Numbered from the stretch's first letter, positions 50,008-60,341 are shown. The stretch is 64,000 nt of DNA from an uncultured Christensenellaceae bacterium (GCA_910587685.1 CAJUMY010000009.1:1-64000); one strand, 5' to 3'. The notes: generated by a model from the letters alone, not told the origin. Program-made: numbers and translations.

Positions 50008-51243
50008 TCAAACCTCCAACGCAATGCTGACGTCTCCGCTGAGCGACGACTTATCGAGCAATACGTACTCCATCTCTCCGGGAGAGAGTATCATGTATTT
50101 TTTAGTAAATATCACGTTATCGCCCGACTTTACTACGAGTTTTGCATTCTTATATATATTGCCCACTCTGAAGAATATCTTTACCTTTCCTTCGCCGGAA
50201 TAGACTTTCTGCGGAAGCGCGTATCTGACGCCCGACGACGCCTTGACGCTATACGGGCGACCGTTCTCTCTTACTCCCTTCGAATACTCTCCCGCGTATC
50301 TTCCCGCTATCGCCGACTCTTCGCTGACGTTATCGACGAGGTCGTGAACGTGCAGTACGTTGCCCGACGCAAATATCCCTTCGATAGAAGTCTCTCTCCT
50401 CTCGTCTACAGCCATACTTCCAGTTACGGGGTCAGTCTCGACGCCAAGCGCGAGCGCCATATCGTTCGCAGGTATTAGCCCGACCGAGAGAAGCAGCGTA
50501 TCGCATTCGATATATTTCTCTTGCTCTAGTATCGGTCTTCTATTCTCGTCTACAGGCGCGTAATATATACCTTCGAGTCTGTTCTTTCCCTTCGCCCTCG
50601 TTACCGTATGCGAATAGTAAAGGGGTATATTATAGTCCTCGAGACACTGTACTATATTTCTTTTAAGTCCCGACGAATACGGCATGAGTTCTAAGACCGC
50701 CAGCACTTTCGCGCCCTCGAACGTCATTCTCCTCGCCATTATGAGACCAATATCTCCAGAACCTAGTATCACTACCTTTTTACCTACGAGATAACCGTCG
50801 ATATTCGCAAGTCTCTGCGCCATTCCCGCAGTATATATTCCCGCAGGACGGCTGCCAGGCATAGCTATAGCGCCTGCTGTCCTTTCCCTGCAACCCATAG
50901 CTAGAACTACGGCTTTTGCAGTCATATTCATAACTCCGTCGACGGGATTTACCGCTACTATCTTTTTATCCTTAGTCATAGAGGTCACGAGCGTATCGAG
51001 ATATACGTCTATATCGCTCTCGTCAACGAGCTTCACGAACTTATTCGCGTATTCGGGTCCCGTGAGTTCTTCCTTGAAGTAATGAAGTCCGAAACCGTTG
51101 TGTATACACTGATTGAGAATACCGCCGAGACGGCTGTCTCTCTCGAGAATAGCTACTTTTTCCGCTCCGTTCTTTCTTGCTTCGAGCGCCGCCGACATTC
51201 CCGCCGAACCGCCGCCTATAACTATTACGTCGTAATTATACAT
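50008..51243 (-). CDS. NAD(P)/FAD-dependent oxidoreductase (GlpB-like role)
   Basis: 411 residues. Two Rossmann motifs: FAD 'DVIVIGGGSAGMSAALEARKNG' in part, and NAD 'VVILGSGDIGLIMARRM'; 'GCRERTAGAIAMPGSRPAGI' and 'GIFASGNVLHVHDLVDN' are typical of the oxidoreductase that couples GlpA to an electron acceptor. It overlaps the GlpA-like gene by eight bases upstream and adjoins DUF1667 downstream, forming the anaerobic three-gene set. Confidence 0.92.
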   Translation of the reverse strand: MYNYDVIVIGGGSAGMSAALEARKNGAEKVAILERDSRLGGILNQCIHNGFGLHYFKEELTGPEYANKFVKLVDESDIDVYLDTLVTSMTKDKKIVAVNPVDGVMNMTAKAVVLAMGCRERTAGAIAMPGSRPAGIYTAGMAQRLANIDGYLVGKKVVILGSGDIGLIMARRMTFEGAKVLAVLELMPYSSGLKRNIVQCLEDYNIPLYYSHTVTRAKGKNRLEGIYYAPVDENRRPILEQEKYIECDTLLLSVGLIPANDMALALGVETDPVTGSMAVDERRETSIEGIFASGNVLHVHDLVDNVSEESAIAGRYAGEYSKGVRENGRPYSVKASSGVRYALPQKVYSGEGKVKIFFRVGNIYKNAKLVVKSGDNVIFTKKYMILSPGEMEYVLLDKSSLSGDVSIALEV

Positions 51244-52672
51244 CTATTCCGTCCTCCTTAACGTACGATACGGCTATATTGCTGTTCTTTCCGCCTTTTT
51301 TGACGGCGGTAAGCGGAATATCGAGTTCCCTTGCTATTATCTCCATAACGTCCGGAGCGCAGAATCCGCCGCCGCATCTTCCCATACCTGCTCTCGCGCG
51401 GCGTTTCACCGCGTCGACGCTCGTCGCTTTGACTGGCGAATTGATAGCTTCTACTATCTCCTTTTCCGACACCTTTTCGCACCTGCAAACTATCTTGCAC
51501 CAACGGGGATCCTCTTTTACCAGTTCGTTTAGCTCATCGACGCTCATAGACGCAAAGTGCTTCGTCCTCTTGTTGGGAATAAGTTTCTTCTTTTCCTTCT
51601 TTCCGAGCCTGTCCGCTATTTCCTTCGCTACGTATTCGCCTATAGCCGGCGCGGACGTAAGTCCCGGAGAACATATTCCCGCGAGGATAAAATAGTTATC
51701 GACCTTATCCGACCACTTTATCACAAAGTCGCCGCCTACTATGCTTCTCACTCCCGCGTATACTCTTATGACGTTCCTATAGTTCGGACATTTATAGCTC
51801 TTCGTGACCGAAGCTCTTATTATATCGAGTCCTTCGCCCGTGACGCCCGTATCCTCTATGCTCTCCACCTTTATCGAAGTAGGTCCGTAGATAACGTTGC
51901 CGTCGACGGTAGGAGCTACAAGCACGCCCTTGCCCCTCTCGTCGGGAAGAGGAAAGAGCACGGTAGAGATATTCTTCGCCTCCTTAGTGTCGAGAACGAA
52001 ATAATCGCCGCGTCTGAACTCAGTATCGTATATCTCGTCGCCTAGCATCGCGTTGATGTCGTTAGCGTGACCGCCCGCGCTGTTGACGACTATTTTCGTT
52101 TCGTACGACTTGCCGTTTTCGGTATAGACGGTGAATTTGCCGCCGTTATTATCTATCTTCACGACTTTAGACTCGAGAATGACCTCTCCTCCGTTGATAA
52201 CGGCGTTATCGGCAAGAGCTATGGTGAATTTATACGGCGAAATGATACCGCCGTCCTTTGCGTAAAGAGCGTATTCGATATCGTCCGCTACGTTCTTTTC
52301 TATCCTCAGGATTTCCTCTCTTCTTATTATCTTAACGTCGACGCCGTTCTCTTTTCCTCTCTTTTCAAGGTCTTCGAGCCCCTTAAGCCCCTCTTTAGTC
52401 GAAACCACCAAAGAGCCTATACGCTTAGCGTCGATACCGAGTTCGCCCGCAAGCTCGTAACAAAGAGCGTTGCCCCTTACGTTGAACTTCGCCTTGAGAC
52501 TGTTAGGCTTAGCGTCGTATCCCGCGTGGATAATGCCGCTGTTAGCCCTGCTCGTTCCCGTAGCAACGTCGTCGTCCGCTTCGAGAAGTAGCGCCTTCAT
52601 ACCGTAAGAAACGGCTTCCCTCAGCGCGCTCGCGCCGACTACTCCTCCGCCTATTATGATCACGTCATACAT
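51236..52672 (-). CDS. glpA: Anaerobic glycerol-3-phosphate dehydrogenase-like FAD enzyme with BFD domain
   Basis: 478 residues. The N-terminal DAO-type FAD fold shows 'DVIIIGGGVVGASALREA', 'GTSRANSGIIHAGYDAKP' and 'FRRGDYFVLDT'; the C-terminus (about 400-460) is a BFD-like [2Fe-2S] domain with 'CRCEKVSEKEIVEAI' and 'GMGRCGGGFCAPDVM'. Organisation and neighbours match clostridial GlpA sets oxidising glycerol 3-phosphate. A related 2-hydroxyacid (LhgO-like) substrate is possible. No glpK or glpF is in the window. Confidence 0.9.
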   Translation of the reverse strand: MYDVIIIGGGVVGASALREAVSYGMKALLLEADDDVATGTSRANSGIIHAGYDAKPNSLKAKFNVRGNALCYELAGELGIDAKRIGSLVVSTKEGLKGLEDLEKRGKENGVDVKIIRREEILRIEKNVADDIEYALYAKDGGIISPYKFTIALADNAVINGGEVILESKVVKIDNNGGKFTVYTENGKSYETKIVVNSAGGHANDINAMLGDEIYDTEFRRGDYFVLDTKEAKNISTVLFPLPDERGKGVLVAPTVDGNVIYGPTSIKVESIEDTGVTGEGLDIIRASVTKSYKCPNYRNVIRVYAGVRSIVGGDFVIKWSDKVDNYFILAGICSPGLTSAPAIGEYVAKEIADRLGKKEKKKLIPNKRTKHFASMSVDELNELVKEDPRWCKIVCRCEKVSEKEIVEAINSPVKATSVDAVKRRARAGMGRCGGGFCAPDVMEIIARELDIPLTAVKKGGKNSNIAVSYVKEDGIDV

Positions 52673-52836
52673 AATCTTCCACCGCCTTGATTTTGATTAG
52701 CTTGATATAACGCCGACGCGGAAAACGTTCCTCACGCTGCCCGATTCGGCATATTTTCACTCTTTATTATTACCTTAATCTATGAATTTCGAATATTATC
52801 TATAATTCCATTTATCGGATATTCGCCGCGACAAAT

Positions 52837-53379
52837 TTACTGCTTATAGATATCGACGAATTTCTCTTTATAATTCGCCATTGACTTCGCTATCTCTTTC
52901 TCGGCTTCCGCCCTGTCGTACAGTTCGAGAACGACCATATTCTTTCCTTCGAGCTGCTTGTATACGTTGAAGAAGTGTTTTATCTCGTCTATGATATGCG
53001 GAGGCAGCTCGCCTACGTCGGAATAACAGTTCCACGTCGGCTCTTTGAAAGGTATCGCTATAATCTTGATATCCTCTTTGCCGTCGTCGTTCATCGCGAT
53101 GTGTCCTATGGGATAGCACCTGACGAGAGACAGCGGAGCTATCTCCTCTCCGCACATGACTAAAACGTCCAAAGGGTCGTTATCGTCGGCGTACGTTCGC
53201 GGAATGAATCCGTAGTTCGCGGGATAGTGCGTCGAAGTATAAAGTATCCTGTCGAGCATGAGCATACCCGTCTCTTTGTCGACTTCGTATTTGTTTTTGC
53301 AGTTCTTGGGAATCTCGATAACCGCGAAGAAATCGTCGGGATTTATCCTGTCTTCGCTAATGTCGTGCCAGATATTCAT
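52837..53379 (-). CDS. ppa: Inorganic pyrophosphatase, class A
   Basis: 180 residues. The signature 'DDNDPLDVLVMC' holds the metal-binding Asp residues; 'YEVDKETGMLMLDRILYTST' and 'YPANYGFIPRTY' are also diagnostic. The start is the ATG at 53379 ('MNIWHDIS'), with GGTGG six bases upstream; 36 more codons are open upstream but have no ribosome site and no family match. It hydrolyses pyrophosphate, so it may compete with the PPi-dependent phosphofructokinase. Confidence 0.95.
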   Translation of the reverse strand: MNIWHDISEDRINPDDFFAVIEIPKNCKNKYEVDKETGMLMLDRILYTSTHYPANYGFIPRTYADDNDPLDVLVMCGEEIAPLSLVRCYPIGHIAMNDDGKEDIKIIAIPFKEPTWNCYSDVGELPPHIIDEIKHFFNVYKQLEGKNMVVLELYDRAEAEKEIAKSMANYKEKFVDIYKQ

Positions 53380-53521
53380 ATTTTTCCACCCTTTAAGTAC
53401 GCTTTCCTTATACATAGCCGGCCGCTTAAGAAGCGTAACTATTTTTATTGTCCTTAACACAGACAGTCCGAAGTTGATAAAAATCAAAATGGAATTTTAA
53501 GTATGTATTTCGGATAATAAT

Positions 53522-53550
53522 ATTATATATTAATATAGATCGTTAGTCAA
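53522..53550 (-). promoter_or_regulatory. Promoter of ppa
   Basis: TTGACT at 53545-53550 and TATAAT at 53522-53527 on the minus strand with a 17-base spacer. It implies a 5' UTR of about 135 bases. Confidence 0.85.
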
Positions 53551-53675
53551 TATACATTTTGATTATTCTCGTTATAATTTCGAAATAAAATACGGCGAAG
53601 CGTTCGATCGTCGAGACGTAAAACTGAAATTCTTGCGATTTATCATTCAAAACTTTCTTAAGGACGCGAATATTC

Positions 53676-53705
53676 TTGTACATTTTCCGATTAATATAGT
53701 ATACT
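53676..53705 (+). promoter_or_regulatory. Promoter immediately before rlmD-like gene
   Basis: TTGTAC at 53676-53681 and TATACT at 53700-53705 with an 18-base spacer. The expected transcription start falls at or next to the ATG at 53712, implying a leaderless transcript. Confidence 0.6.
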
Positions 53706-53711
53706 TAACGT

Positions 53712-55082
53712 ATGATAAAAGGCGATATACTCGAGGTAACGATAGCGGATATAGGGATGAACGGCGAAGGCATTGCGAAGGACAACGGTTTCGTTATATT
53801 TATCCCTTACGCGCTTAAAGACGAACAGGTAAGGATAGAAGTGCTCAAGGTAAAGAAGAATTTCGCATATGCGAAAATAATAAAGCTCATGACCGCTTCT
53901 CCCGTAAGGCAAGACAGCAGATGCAAGTATTTCGGAAAATGCGGCGGTTGCGACTATCAGCACGTCGTATACGAAAAACAGCTCGAATATAAAAGACAGG
54001 AGATAATAAACTGTTTTAAGAAGAACGCGGGCGTCGACGTTGATCCTAAGCCGACCGTTCCGTCCGACAGGATATTCGGATACAGAAATAAGGTCCAGAT
54101 GCCTATCGGTTCGATGAACGGAAAGATATACGCGGGCTTTTTCAGAGAAGGCAGTCATTACATAGTCGACGTCGGCAAATGTATTCTTGAAGAAGACGGT
54201 TTTAACGGATATATAAGATCGTTCTTGAAATGGGCGAACAAATACAAACTGACCGCATATAACGAGCTGACGGGAAAAGGTATCCTTAGACATATCCTAT
54301 TAAGACACGTCGGAGAAACAACTCAGATAGTCATAGTCGTCAATGCAAACGAACTGCCGAGACTCGCCGAGCTGATATCAGTGTTCAAGGCGTATAACGC
54401 TAACTTCACTCTGCACGTTAATATCAACCGCGAAAGAAGCAACGTAATACTCGGAAAGAGGATGTTGCTTAAGTACGGAACTAACGCGATAAAGTGCGAA
54501 ATGCAAGGAATAAAGGCAGAGATATCTCCCTATTCCTTCATGCAGATAAACAACTCGATAAGAGAGTCGATATATTCAAAAGTATCTGATATGCTGTCAG
54601 AAAACGACGATAATATCGTCATAGACGCTTACTCGGGCGTTGGTATACTCACGAATATATTGGCGAAGAGAGCAAAAAAAGCATACGGAATAGAGATAGT
54701 AAAAGACGCCGTCAAGAACGCCGACGAACTCACAAAAGCCAACGGCAACGAAAATAAAGTAACGAATATCCTCGGCGACGCCGCGGTGTGTCTTCCAAAG
54801 CTCATAGGCGAACTTCGCAGCGACAAAGAGACGATGGACAGCAATATCTCCGTAGTTCTCGACCCGCCTAGAAAGGGCGCGGACATCGACGTTATGAACG
54901 CCGTTCTTTCGGCGAATCCCGACAAAATAATATATATATCCTGCAATCCGTCGACGCTCGCAAGGGACTATTCGTATATAAAGGACAATTATGAAATAAA
55001 AGAGATCATACCCTACGATATGTTTCCGAATACGCGACACGTGGAGACAGTAGTATCTATGTCTTCAAAAAATAAACTATAA
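53712..55082 (+). CDS. rlmD: 23S rRNA (uracil-5-)-methyltransferase, RlmD/RlmCD family
   Basis: 456 residues: TRAM domain (about 1-60, 'IADIGMNGEGIAKDNGFVIF'), [4Fe-4S] ligands at about Cys71, Cys77, Cys80 and Cys157 ('CKYFGKCGGC', 'VGKCILEED'), SAM-binding 'VIDAYSGVGILTNILAKRA', 'LDPPRKGAD' and the nucleophile Cys in 'YISCNPSTLARD'. It methylates uracil in 23S rRNA; which site (747 or 1939) cannot be told. No ribosome site precedes the ATG and the promoter is only a few bases away. Confidence 0.93.
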   Translation: MIKGDILEVTIADIGMNGEGIAKDNGFVIFIPYALKDEQVRIEVLKVKKNFAYAKIIKLMTASPVRQDSRCKYFGKCGGCDYQHVVYEKQLEYKRQEIINCFKKNAGVDVDPKPTVPSDRIFGYRNKVQMPIGSMNGKIYAGFFREGSHYIVDVGKCILEEDGFNGYIRSFLKWANKYKLTAYNELTGKGILRHILLRHVGETTQIVIVVNANELPRLAELISVFKAYNANFTLHVNINRERSNVILGKRMLLKYGTNAIKCEMQGIKAEISPYSFMQINNSIRESIYSKVSDMLSENDDNIVIDAYSGVGILTNILAKRAKKAYGIEIVKDAVKNADELTKANGNENKVTNILGDAAVCLPKLIGELRSDKETMDSNISVVLDPPRKGADIDVMNAVLSANPDKIIYISCNPSTLARDYSYIKDNYEIKEIIPYDMFPNTRHVETVVSMSSKNKL

Positions 55083-55120
55083 AATCAGAAAAAATTTTTA
55101 CGAAGAGGTGTATAATCACT

Positions 55121-56986
55121 ATGAAAAAACGTACGAAAAAGATTGCTCTTGCATTACTGATCGTATTCATCGTAACATGTCTGCCGCTTTGTCTTACGGC
55201 ATGCTCGATATTCGATAAGTATAATTCCGCGAGACTCAATATGCTTGCGGAAGAATTTCCGTTCGTCCTGCTCGGAAACGACGTACTGAGCTGGAACGTA
55301 TTTTCCGTCGATCCCGAAAAATCGTTCGGTTATAAACAATCGGGAGAACCTTCGTGGTACGACTACCAAGCCGCGACCGAAGAAGATATGAAAGATACAT
55401 ACGAAGCGCTCAATATGTTCCACAGCGAATTCAAGAAGGTCAAATTCGCAAAGCTGAAGGGTAACGAGGTCACTATCTACCGTTATCTTGAAAATTCGCT
55501 GACATCATATCTTTCCTATTACGGCTCGACTTACGCTTTGGACTTTACTCTAATAGGCAGTTCGTATATCGACTCGCAGGGCGGATACGTCGCTTCTTTT
55601 GCGGATTCCGTTGAGAACTTCGCTTTCCGCAACGAACAAGACGTTAAAAACCTTCTTGCGATAACTCGTTCTACGAGAACCGCCTTCACTACCTATCTCG
55701 ACTATCTCGGCGACAGAGTAGACGAAGGATATCCGCTCTTTGACGAGACGATCGTCGCTATGCAGGACTATCTCAAGTCTGTTATCGAAAAAGGAGGCGA
55801 CTATTATCTTTACGCGCTCATAAGGAATAAAATAAACTCGGCGTCGTTCCTTAGCGACACTGCAAAGAAAGATTACATATCTCAGTACTCCGACGCGCTG
55901 ACGAACAGCTTTATGTCGGGAATAAAAATTCTTGCCGAAGGTCTCAACGAATACAAAGGCTATTATACCAAAAATGGAGTCAGCTATCTCACAGCCTGCG
56001 GAAAGGCGGGAGAAGCGTACTATGAGTGGCGTTTTGAGCATCAGACCGGGATGAGGAACGTCAACTATGACGAAGTGTATGATGAATTGCTCGATATTCT
56101 TATCGATTCATACACTAAAATGAACGGCATTCTCGAACAGGTGAAAAATCTGACAGACCCCAAAGTCAAAGCCGATTTCGAAGCGTATCTCAACGAAGAA
56201 AAAGCTCTACTCGGTCTGACGACGCCCGAAGAAATGCTTACGTATCTCAAGACTGCGGCAAAATCAATAGTTCCCGATCTCAAGACCGTTCCCGAGATAG
56301 ATTTCAAATATATGGACGAAACGGTTGCCGAAATATCTTCGTCAATGGCTTACTACCTAAAGTCGCCTATCGATGAAAAAGATTCTACCGAACATATAAC
56401 GCTCAATCCCCACTATCTCGAAGGTCAGCCTACCACTATGCTCACAACCATAGCTCACGAAGGCTATCCCGGTCACCTTTACGCATATGTGAACGAAAAA
56501 GAGAACTACTCCAATCTTTTGATGACGAGCTCTTCGACTACGGCATTTGCCGAAGGTTGGGCAAAGTACACCGAGATCGCGCTACTCGAGCACATAGCGG
56601 CAACCAGCAACGACAAAGCCGTAAAATTGTACGCTGAGTTCTATTCATATTATACTATCGTAGGATACGCGGAGAACGCGCTATACGACATTGAGTATAA
56701 TTATTTCGGTTACGGACTCGACGACTTCATCGGCGAGGACGACACTCCCGAAGATATAGAATCGCTCAAAGGTCTATTGCAATTATTGATGGAGAATCCG
56801 ACGGTATTCATTCCCTACGGATACGGCGTAACGGTAATGGTCGACATCCACAATACCGCAAGAACTGCGCTCGGCAACAACTACAGCGAAGCAGACTTTA
56901 ACGGCGTTCTTCTTTCCGAAGGCATGGGGCCGACTCTCGCGAGAGCCTATGAGATTACCGAAGAATATATCGCCAATAAAGGATAA
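55121..56986 (+). CDS. DUF885 family lipoprotein, putative metallopeptidase
   Basis: 621 residues. Signal peptide with lipobox 'CLTACS' (Cys about 28), then a mainly helical DUF885 domain. The metal motif 'AHEGYPGHLYA' (HExxxxH type, about 444-454) and 'AFAEGWAKYTE' (third ligand Glu) are intact, so a zinc peptidase anchored outside the membrane is likely, as in the M32-like DUF885 group. GAGG lies nine bases before ATG. It is followed by a strong terminator. Substrates unknown. Confidence 0.9.
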   Translation: MKKRTKKIALALLIVFIVTCLPLCLTACSIFDKYNSARLNMLAEEFPFVLLGNDVLSWNVFSVDPEKSFGYKQSGEPSWYDYQAATEEDMKDTYEALNMFHSEFKKVKFAKLKGNEVTIYRYLENSLTSYLSYYGSTYALDFTLIGSSYIDSQGGYVASFADSVENFAFRNEQDVKNLLAITRSTRTAFTTYLDYLGDRVDEGYPLFDETIVAMQDYLKSVIEKGGDYYLYALIRNKINSASFLSDTAKKDYISQYSDALTNSFMSGIKILAEGLNEYKGYYTKNGVSYLTACGKAGEAYYEWRFEHQTGMRNVNYDEVYDELLDILIDSYTKMNGILEQVKNLTDPKVKADFEAYLNEEKALLGLTTPEEMLTYLKTAAKSIVPDLKTVPEIDFKYMDETVAEISSSMAYYLKSPIDEKDSTEHITLNPHYLEGQPTTMLTTIAHEGYPGHLYAYVNEKENYSNLLMTSSSTTAFAEGWAKYTEIALLEHIAATSNDKAVKLYAEFYSYYTIVGYAENALYDIEYNYFGYGLDDFIGEDDTPEDIESLKGLLQLLMENPTVFIPYGYGVTVMVDIHNTARTALGNNYSEADFNGVLLSEGMGPTLARAYEITEEYIANKG

Positions 56987-57030
56987 GTATCCAAAGCTAT
57001 CGAAAACAACTTTTAATACGACGTAATAAA

Positions 57031-57062
57031 GTAACGCCGCGAAATATCTTTCGCGGCGTTAC
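57031..57062 (+). terminator. Terminator after the DUF885 lipoprotein
   Basis: Perfect 14-bp stem GTAACGCCGCGAAA / TTTCGCGGCGTTAC with a four-base loop, followed by TGATTTCTTTTTT. Confidence 0.85.
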
Positions 57063-57150
57063 TGATTTCTTTTTTATCTCTAATGATACCGCATATTTCA
57101 CAGCGGCGAGTTACCGTACTTGCGCCGCATACCGACGTAGAGCGATACTA

Positions 57151-57336
57151 TCAATACGTTATTTCTATAGCGGACACCGGACAACCGTCCGCGGCTATCT
57201 CTACGCTATCGTCGCTATTATTTACTTCCGCATCGACAGCGACCGCCCTATCTCCGTCCGACATGGAAAACACGTCGGGGCAAACTTCATGGCACATTCC
57301 GCAACCGATACAGTTCTCGTTCACAAAAGCTCTCAT
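57151..57336 (-). CDS. Monocluster ferredoxin
   Basis: 61 residues with 'CIGCGMCHEVCPDVF' and a distal 'DGCPVSAIEI', i.e. one [4Fe-4S] cluster, of the type Thermotoga/Desulfovibrio Fd. The middle is acidic. AAGGAGG precedes the ATG. Electron partner is not evident from neighbours. Confidence 0.93.
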   Translation of the reverse strand: MRAFVNENCIGCGMCHEVCPDVFSMSDGDRAVAVDAEVNNSDDSVEIAADGCPVSAIEITY

Positions 57337-57461
57337 TATCTCATAACCTCCTTTTTATAAAGTACTCCGCATTGATAATTTATTGCCATATTTTTGATTA
57401 TAAAACTGTCGTTGCGATTTATCTATATCTATAAATATTAATATCCGTACTCGCTATAGAA

Positions 57462-59633
57462 TCATCTTGCCCGTTGGAACGCTTTCCTCAAATTCTTATC
57501 GTTAAATAGGAATATATTAGCGCCAAGAGCTAAAACGTGTATACATATAATAACTGTTATGGATATAAATATTGGAAGAAAACTTATAGGCAATAGCGTA
57601 TATGCCGCATTATTGTCGAACGTTCTTAAAAGCCCGTCAAAGAGCGCCGTTAAACCTATACCTAACGCTATTCCGATCACTAAGTCAAATAAAAGCAACA
57701 CTCCCGCGTTTATTGCAAATACTTTCAGAATATCGAATTTTTTTGCTCCTAGCGATTTTAATATCAATATATCGCTTGCGTTATATTTGACAGTAACAAT
57801 ATAATGATTGAGCGCCAACAGCGCAATTACCAAAATTACGAATATCAATATCGGAATGAATAGATATTCGCCGTAAAATCGAATATTTTGAACGGCTCCT
57901 CTAAGTTCGCCGGAATAATCATACTCGAACATTACATATCCCGTCGAATCCATATCAAGCGCATTATCCAAACCGTACGTAAGCGAGCACCAATCGTATA
58001 TGTTTTTTATCTCATTAGGAGAAAGTTTCCTGCCATCGATAAAAAGTTTCTTATTCCCCTCTTCTATTCGCGTGTGTTCGACTGCGTCTTCGCCAACTAT
58101 AACGCTTTGGATAAAGAATATTTCCAGGGCGTTATACGTATCGAAAAACAACTGACTCAACTTTTGTTTTTCGTAAAACTTTATTCCTTCGATATTAACG
58201 TTCTTGCCGTTATAAAACTCCTTTGGATTAGCGGCTATTTTATTATATTTGATCTTATTTACGTCAAAATGATCTTCGAATACTCCGACAACCTTCAAGT
58301 TACCGTACAACGTAGGCTTAGCGTATATGTCGTTATAGCTATTATAGGCTATATATTCAGTCTCGTATTCTCCGTCGCCCCTATCTTTATACCAAGCGTG
58401 ATTTTTTACTTCGAGCATAAAATTTGCTTGCGTCTTAGATATAATGATCTCGTCTTTTCCGTTAGGCGCCCTCCCATCGATGATCTTAATACCTATATTT
58501 TCGATATCGTTCGTCGCTATCACGTATTTACTTTTGTCCAAATTCATAAGCACTTTTTCTACAAGCGTAACCGGTCTATTTTGTATGACGTACTCGTCTC
58601 CTATATTTGGAACTATATTGTATGATGCGAAATTGTCGATGCTCTTATATATGAACGCGTTGGGTATTTTTTCACCGTCGAGCTTTTCTTTCAGCTTATC
58701 AAGAGGCAGTTCGCGCCTGCTTTCGTTATCTTTTTTTTCGCACGTTACTGCAAATGCGTTACCGCCGTTCTTTCTCATATTATAATAGATAGCGTCCTCT
58801 TCCTTAAGCATAGCTAACCCCATCATAAGAACAAGCGCCACAGTCATAATTATCGAAAGCGTGATATTGATTATTTTTAACGCCTTTTTTCCTTTATTAA
58901 AAGACTTCGCAAGGGCTAAGGTAGACGCTGAAGAAATCTCGCTCTTTTTAGATATATATTCTCCTTTTTTGCAGATTTCCACCATTTCCGAGATCACATT
59001 ATCATACTCTATTTCGCCGTAATCGAGCTTTATTATCCTGTTACAGTATTTTTCGGCAAGATCGGTATCGTGCGTTACAACTATGACAAGTCTCTCTTTA
59101 GACACCTCTTTTAGAAGTTCGAATACATTATTGCTGTTGACTTTATCAAGATTGCCCGTGGGCTCGTCCGCAACCAAAACTTTAGGATCTCTTATCAATG
59201 CTCTGGCTATGGCTACTCTCTGCTTCTGACCGCCGGAAAGATTCGTTACCGATTCTTTTCCGCAATCTCCGATCTTTACTTTTTCAAGCAAATCATCAAT
59301 ATTAAAATCGCTGTTCCTTCCGCTCAACTCGTAACCGATACGGATATTATCAGCTACGCTTAAATGCTCGATAAGTTTGTAGTCTTGATAGACGTAAGAA
59401 AACTCGTTCGATATTCTGTTACGAGTTAGATTAAGATAATCTTCGCCGTCAAAGTATACATTTCCGGAAGTCACCGAGTCGTTTGCAGTCAAAATATTAA
59501 GCAACGTAGATTTACCGGAACCGCTAGCTCCTACTACCGCGATAAACCCCTTTGCCGGAAACTCCAAAGACACGTCTTTGAGCGCTACAGTCCCGTTCTC
59601 ATATATTTTAGTAACATTGTGAAGTTTTAACAT
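57462..59633 (-). CDS. MacB-like ABC transporter, ATPase fused to FtsX-type permease
   Basis: 723 residues. ATPase (about 1-225): 'VVGASGSGKSTLLNIL', 'NLSGGQKQRVAIARALI', 'VLVADEPTGNLD', 'IVVTHD'. Then a membrane helix (about 255-277), an extracytoplasmic region of about 300 residues and three C-terminal helices of an FtsX/MacB permease ('ILIFVILVIALLALNHYIVT', 'ILILKSLGAKKFDILKVFAI'). It starts at the ATG at 59633 with GGAG eleven bases upstream rather than the GTG three codons earlier. Such single-chain exporters act on peptides or lipoproteins. It is followed upstream by a broken gene that may have been its partner. Confidence 0.9.
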   Translation of the reverse strand: MLKLHNVTKIYENGTVALKDVSLEFPAKGFIAVVGASGSGKSTLLNILTANDSVTSGNVYFDGEDYLNLTRNRISNEFSYVYQDYKLIEHLSVADNIRIGYELSGRNSDFNIDDLLEKVKIGDCGKESVTNLSGGQKQRVAIARALIRDPKVLVADEPTGNLDKVNSNNVFELLKEVSKERLVIVVTHDTDLAEKYCNRIIKLDYGEIEYDNVISEMVEICKKGEYISKKSEISSASTLALAKSFNKGKKALKIINITLSIIMTVALVLMMGLAMLKEEDAIYYNMRKNGGNAFAVTCEKKDNESRRELPLDKLKEKLDGEKIPNAFIYKSIDNFASYNIVPNIGDEYVIQNRPVTLVEKVLMNLDKSKYVIATNDIENIGIKIIDGRAPNGKDEIIISKTQANFMLEVKNHAWYKDRGDGEYETEYIAYNSYNDIYAKPTLYGNLKVVGVFEDHFDVNKIKYNKIAANPKEFYNGKNVNIEGIKFYEKQKLSQLFFDTYNALEIFFIQSVIVGEDAVEHTRIEEGNKKLFIDGRKLSPNEIKNIYDWCSLTYGLDNALDMDSTGYVMFEYDYSGELRGAVQNIRFYGEYLFIPILIFVILVIALLALNHYIVTVKYNASDILILKSLGAKKFDILKVFAINAGVLLLFDLVIGIALGIGLTALFDGLLRTFDNNAAYTLLPISFLPIFISITVIICIHVLALGANIFLFNDKNLRKAFQRAR

Positions 59634-59651
59634 CTTAAACACTACTCCGGA

Positions 59652-59925
59652 TCAATATGGAATTTTCATACTGTCAAACGACACTCTTGCGATCCAGTCA
59701 TTGGGACTGCCATCATTATAGTTCTCACTACAGCTATATGAAGAAAAACCGCTCTTCATATTTCCACTTCCGCTAATAACTATCGTTTCGCCGTTATTTT
59801 TCCGTAATCAGGAGCGAACCAAGCTCCGTCAATTTGCAACGTTCCAAGTCTCGCATCAAAACTCTTGACAGAATCCCTATTAGGATCAAAATTTTAACTT
59901 GGATCAATATCCAAATATTTTATAT
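59652..59925 (-). pseudogene. Decayed fragment of a secreted/surface protein
   Basis: Minus-strand reading gives 'KYLDIDPS', an in-frame TAA (59894-59896), 'NFDPNRDSVKSFDARLG', 'IDGAWFAPDYGK', then a frame change near 59794-59801 (an A-tract, one base short) before 'NNGETIVISGSGNM', 'GSPNDWIARVSFDSM' and a TGA. One stop and one frameshift in 270 bases, with coherent protein-like sequence either side, mark a pseudogene. It lies just upstream of the ABC transporter and could be the remnant of a partner protein. Family not recognised. Confidence 0.6.
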
Positions 59926-60341
59926 TAACTATCAGTCATATTATATGATATAATAAAAAGAATCGCAATGATTTAGACGTATTTTTTGCATATTACCAAA
60001 CAATATTTTTCTGTTTTGTCAAATATGATTTTTGAAATAATTATATTGAGCATAATATTTGCAAAATGTATTATTAAAACATGAAAAACTATTACTTGAT
60101 TACAAACGCTTAAACACAGAAATAACTTTCATAAAATTCACTTTCGATATATTTCGATAATAAACGACACGAAGAATATGCTCGATATTCAAATTCATCT
60201 GTTAGCTATTAAATATTGAAAAAATATGCAATCAAAGATTGTAACTCACACAAAATCACTGTAATTCAAAGATTTGCTAAAACACCTTTATTGCTAAATC
60301 ACAAACAATTTTAAGTACTTACAGACGAATAAAACATTCAA
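59926..60341. other. AT-rich gap, nothing recognised
   Basis: No frame with a ribosome site, no terminator and no tRNA-like fold were seen. Very AT-rich compared with the flanking genes, consistent with decayed sequence. Confidence 0.55.
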
